Of a stretch of DNA of 64,000 nt, positions 63,068 to 64,000 are shown in pieces. This DNA comes from Cyclobacterium sp. 1_MG-2023 (lineage in GTDB: Bacteria; Bacteroidota; Bacteroidia; Cytophagales; Cyclobacteriaceae). Numbering within the stretch: the stretch's first letter is position 1; every line of letters starts with the position of its first letter. Position numbers and translations under genes: made by a program. The notes below the pieces were generated by a model. It worked only from the letters and a program-made list of their open reading frames with translations. It searched no databases and was not told where the DNA came from. The stretch covers positions 62,001-126,000 of the forward strand of contig NZ_JAUOPC010000006.1 of the NCBI RefSeq assembly GCF_030546805.1. The letters run 5' to 3'.

Positions 63068-63991
63068 TCAAAGCTTGATGCCGAGTCTTTGCTCAAATCC
63101 TCGGATACCTTGTAATCCTCCGGTATGCAGAACCAATATTTTACTTCCTTTAGGGAAATAATCTTTCTGAATCATGTCAAAAAGGCCAAATACCATCTTA
63201 CCTGTATAGACAGGCTCAAGTGGTAGATTGGCCTTTGTTTTTATTTCCTGTATAAATGAAACCAAGTTTGGCTTGTGTTTAGCGTATCCTCCAAAGTGAT
63301 AGGTTGTCTGAATTTTATACGCACATTTGGGCTGAATCCCATATTTGCGAAGCAACTGATCCACCTCAGAAATTATAAAATCACCTTTCAAAGAAGAAAA
63401 TCCAATAAGCTTTTGATTGGGTCTGGCACTTGCCAAGAGCCCTGCAAATGTACCTCCGGTCCCAATAGGACAAGTAATAAAATCCATCGTCAAATCCTTG
63501 TCCTCCAAAATTTCTTGGGTTCCTTTTATGGCCAGGGCATTGGTTCCTCCCTCAGGAATCAAATAAAACGCTCCAAATTTATCTTCCAAGCTTTTTAGCA
63601 GGGAAGAACTGTCTTTTTGCCTGTATTCTTCCCTAGACATTGGGTGCAATTCCATCCCTTGATTCAGGGCATCTTCCAAGGTTGGATTAAGTGGAGTGAT
63701 TAGTTCACCTCTAATGACTCCTATGGCCTTCAACCCATTTGCAGAAGCCGCCAATGCGGTAGCATGAATATGGTTGGAATAAGCCCCTCCAAAGGTCAAT
63801 ACTTGTGAAAGCCCCGATTTCTTCGCCGCTTCAAGGTTATAATGTAGTTTATAAAATTTGTTACCTTGAACATCTGGATGAAGTAAATCCAGTCTTTTAA
63901 CAATTACTTCTAAGCCCTTTTCATTGATTAACGGGTCGTGAAGTTGCTGATATATGGCAGGTTTTAACGCAGTCAAAATAAATTTATCCAA
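63068..63991 (-). CDS. ACC deaminase/D-cysteine desulfhydrase-family PLP enzyme
   Basis: A 307-residue fold-type II PLP enzyme. The PLP-Lys is in GNKFYKLHYNLEAA near residue 45, with LTFGGAYSNHIHATALAA near 65 and TCPIGTGGTFAGLLAS near 172 binding the cofactor. The family contains ACC deaminase and D-cysteine desulfhydrase; the residues that separate them were not resolved. It starts 9 bp from the window end and is convergent with kmo. Confidence 0.9.
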   Translation of the reverse strand: MDKFILTALKPAIYQQLHDPLINEKGLEVIVKRLDLLHPDVQGNKFYKLHYNLEAAKKSGLSQVLTFGGAYSNHIHATALAASANGLKAIGVIRGELITPLNPTLEDALNQGMELHPMSREEYRQKDSSSLLKSLEDKFGAFYLIPEGGTNALAIKGTQEILEDKDLTMDFITCPIGTGGTFAGLLASARPNQKLIGFSSLKGDFIISEVDQLLRKYGIQPKCAYKIQTTYHFGGYAKHKPNLVSFIQEIKTKANLPLEPVYTGKMVFGLFDMIQKDYFPKGSKILVLHTGGLQGIRGFEQRLGIKL

Positions 63992-64000
63992 TGATTTTAA

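Overview
The window looks like a chromosome segment of a Bacteroidota bacterium, most likely from the Cyclobacteriaceae (Cyclobacterium or Algoriphagus relatives). The DNA is moderately AT-rich. Several genes have TAnnTTTG promoter elements of the Bacteroidota type, Shine-Dalgarno sequences are scarce, and lipoproteins are numerous. Family content also fits: LytS/LytTR regulators, FKBP lipoproteins, a D15-type outer-membrane barrel, DUF547, DinB proteins, an S9 dipeptidyl peptidase and Tat-exported sugar oxidoreductases. This is inferred from gene content; no rRNA or tRNA gene is visible.

Layout. 1-4.2 kb: the 3' end of an SGNH/DltD-like gene, then a three-gene exported carbohydrate operon (FGE-fold protein, Gfo/Idh oxidoreductase, sugar isomerase-like TIM barrel). 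4.2-9.1 kb: YcxB-like protein, small membrane protein, Fur-family regulator, sodium:solute symporter, and a divergent NahK-like sugar kinase. 9.1-18.8 kb: recG, OmpA lipoprotein, RluE-like pseudouridine synthase, MoxR ATPase, LytS kinase with its LytTR regulator, a second LytTR regulator, PIN-PhoH protein, MazG-like pyrophosphohydrolase. 18.9-22.6 kb: AraC regulator, then an accessory island of REP-like hairpins with one intact and one broken RAYT transposase, an intact toxin-antitoxin pair and an orphan antitoxin. 22.6-34.7 kb: dipeptidyl peptidase IV, serine beta-lactamase-like lipoprotein, coaX, acetyltransferase, VWA/AAA pair, DUF2892 protein, hydrolase, DinB, rhodanese, HAD and DUF547 proteins. 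34.7-41.4 kb: mostly minus-strand envelope and stress genes (DinB, ATP-grasp, D15 barrel, YceI, putative barrel, flavodoxin, ECF sigma with anti-sigma, META lipoprotein). 41.9-50.6 kb: SDR, alpha/beta hydrolase, GH5 hydrolase, dxs, scpA, flippase-like protein, apiosidase-like hydrolase, ndk. 50.7-59.5 kb: DHH phosphoesterase, three FKBP lipoproteins in tandem, guaB, a decayed SGNH hydrolase, an RsmB-like methyltransferase, a coupled chain ending in prmC, and a TPK-like protein. 59.8-64 kb: kynurenine-pathway genes (3-hydroxyanthranilate dioxygenase, kynureninase, kynurenine monooxygenase) facing an ACC-deaminase-like PLP enzyme.

Most of the window is ordinary core and carbohydrate metabolism. 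The parts that stand out are the RAYT/REP mosaic at 19.8-22.6 kb, where a shrunken element supplies the stop codon of an antitoxin gene, the triple FKBP lipoprotein array, the VWA/AAA and MoxR modules, and a short dispersed repeat found in three intergenic regions. I did not find a clearly new multi-gene system. The REP island is the best candidate for closer study.
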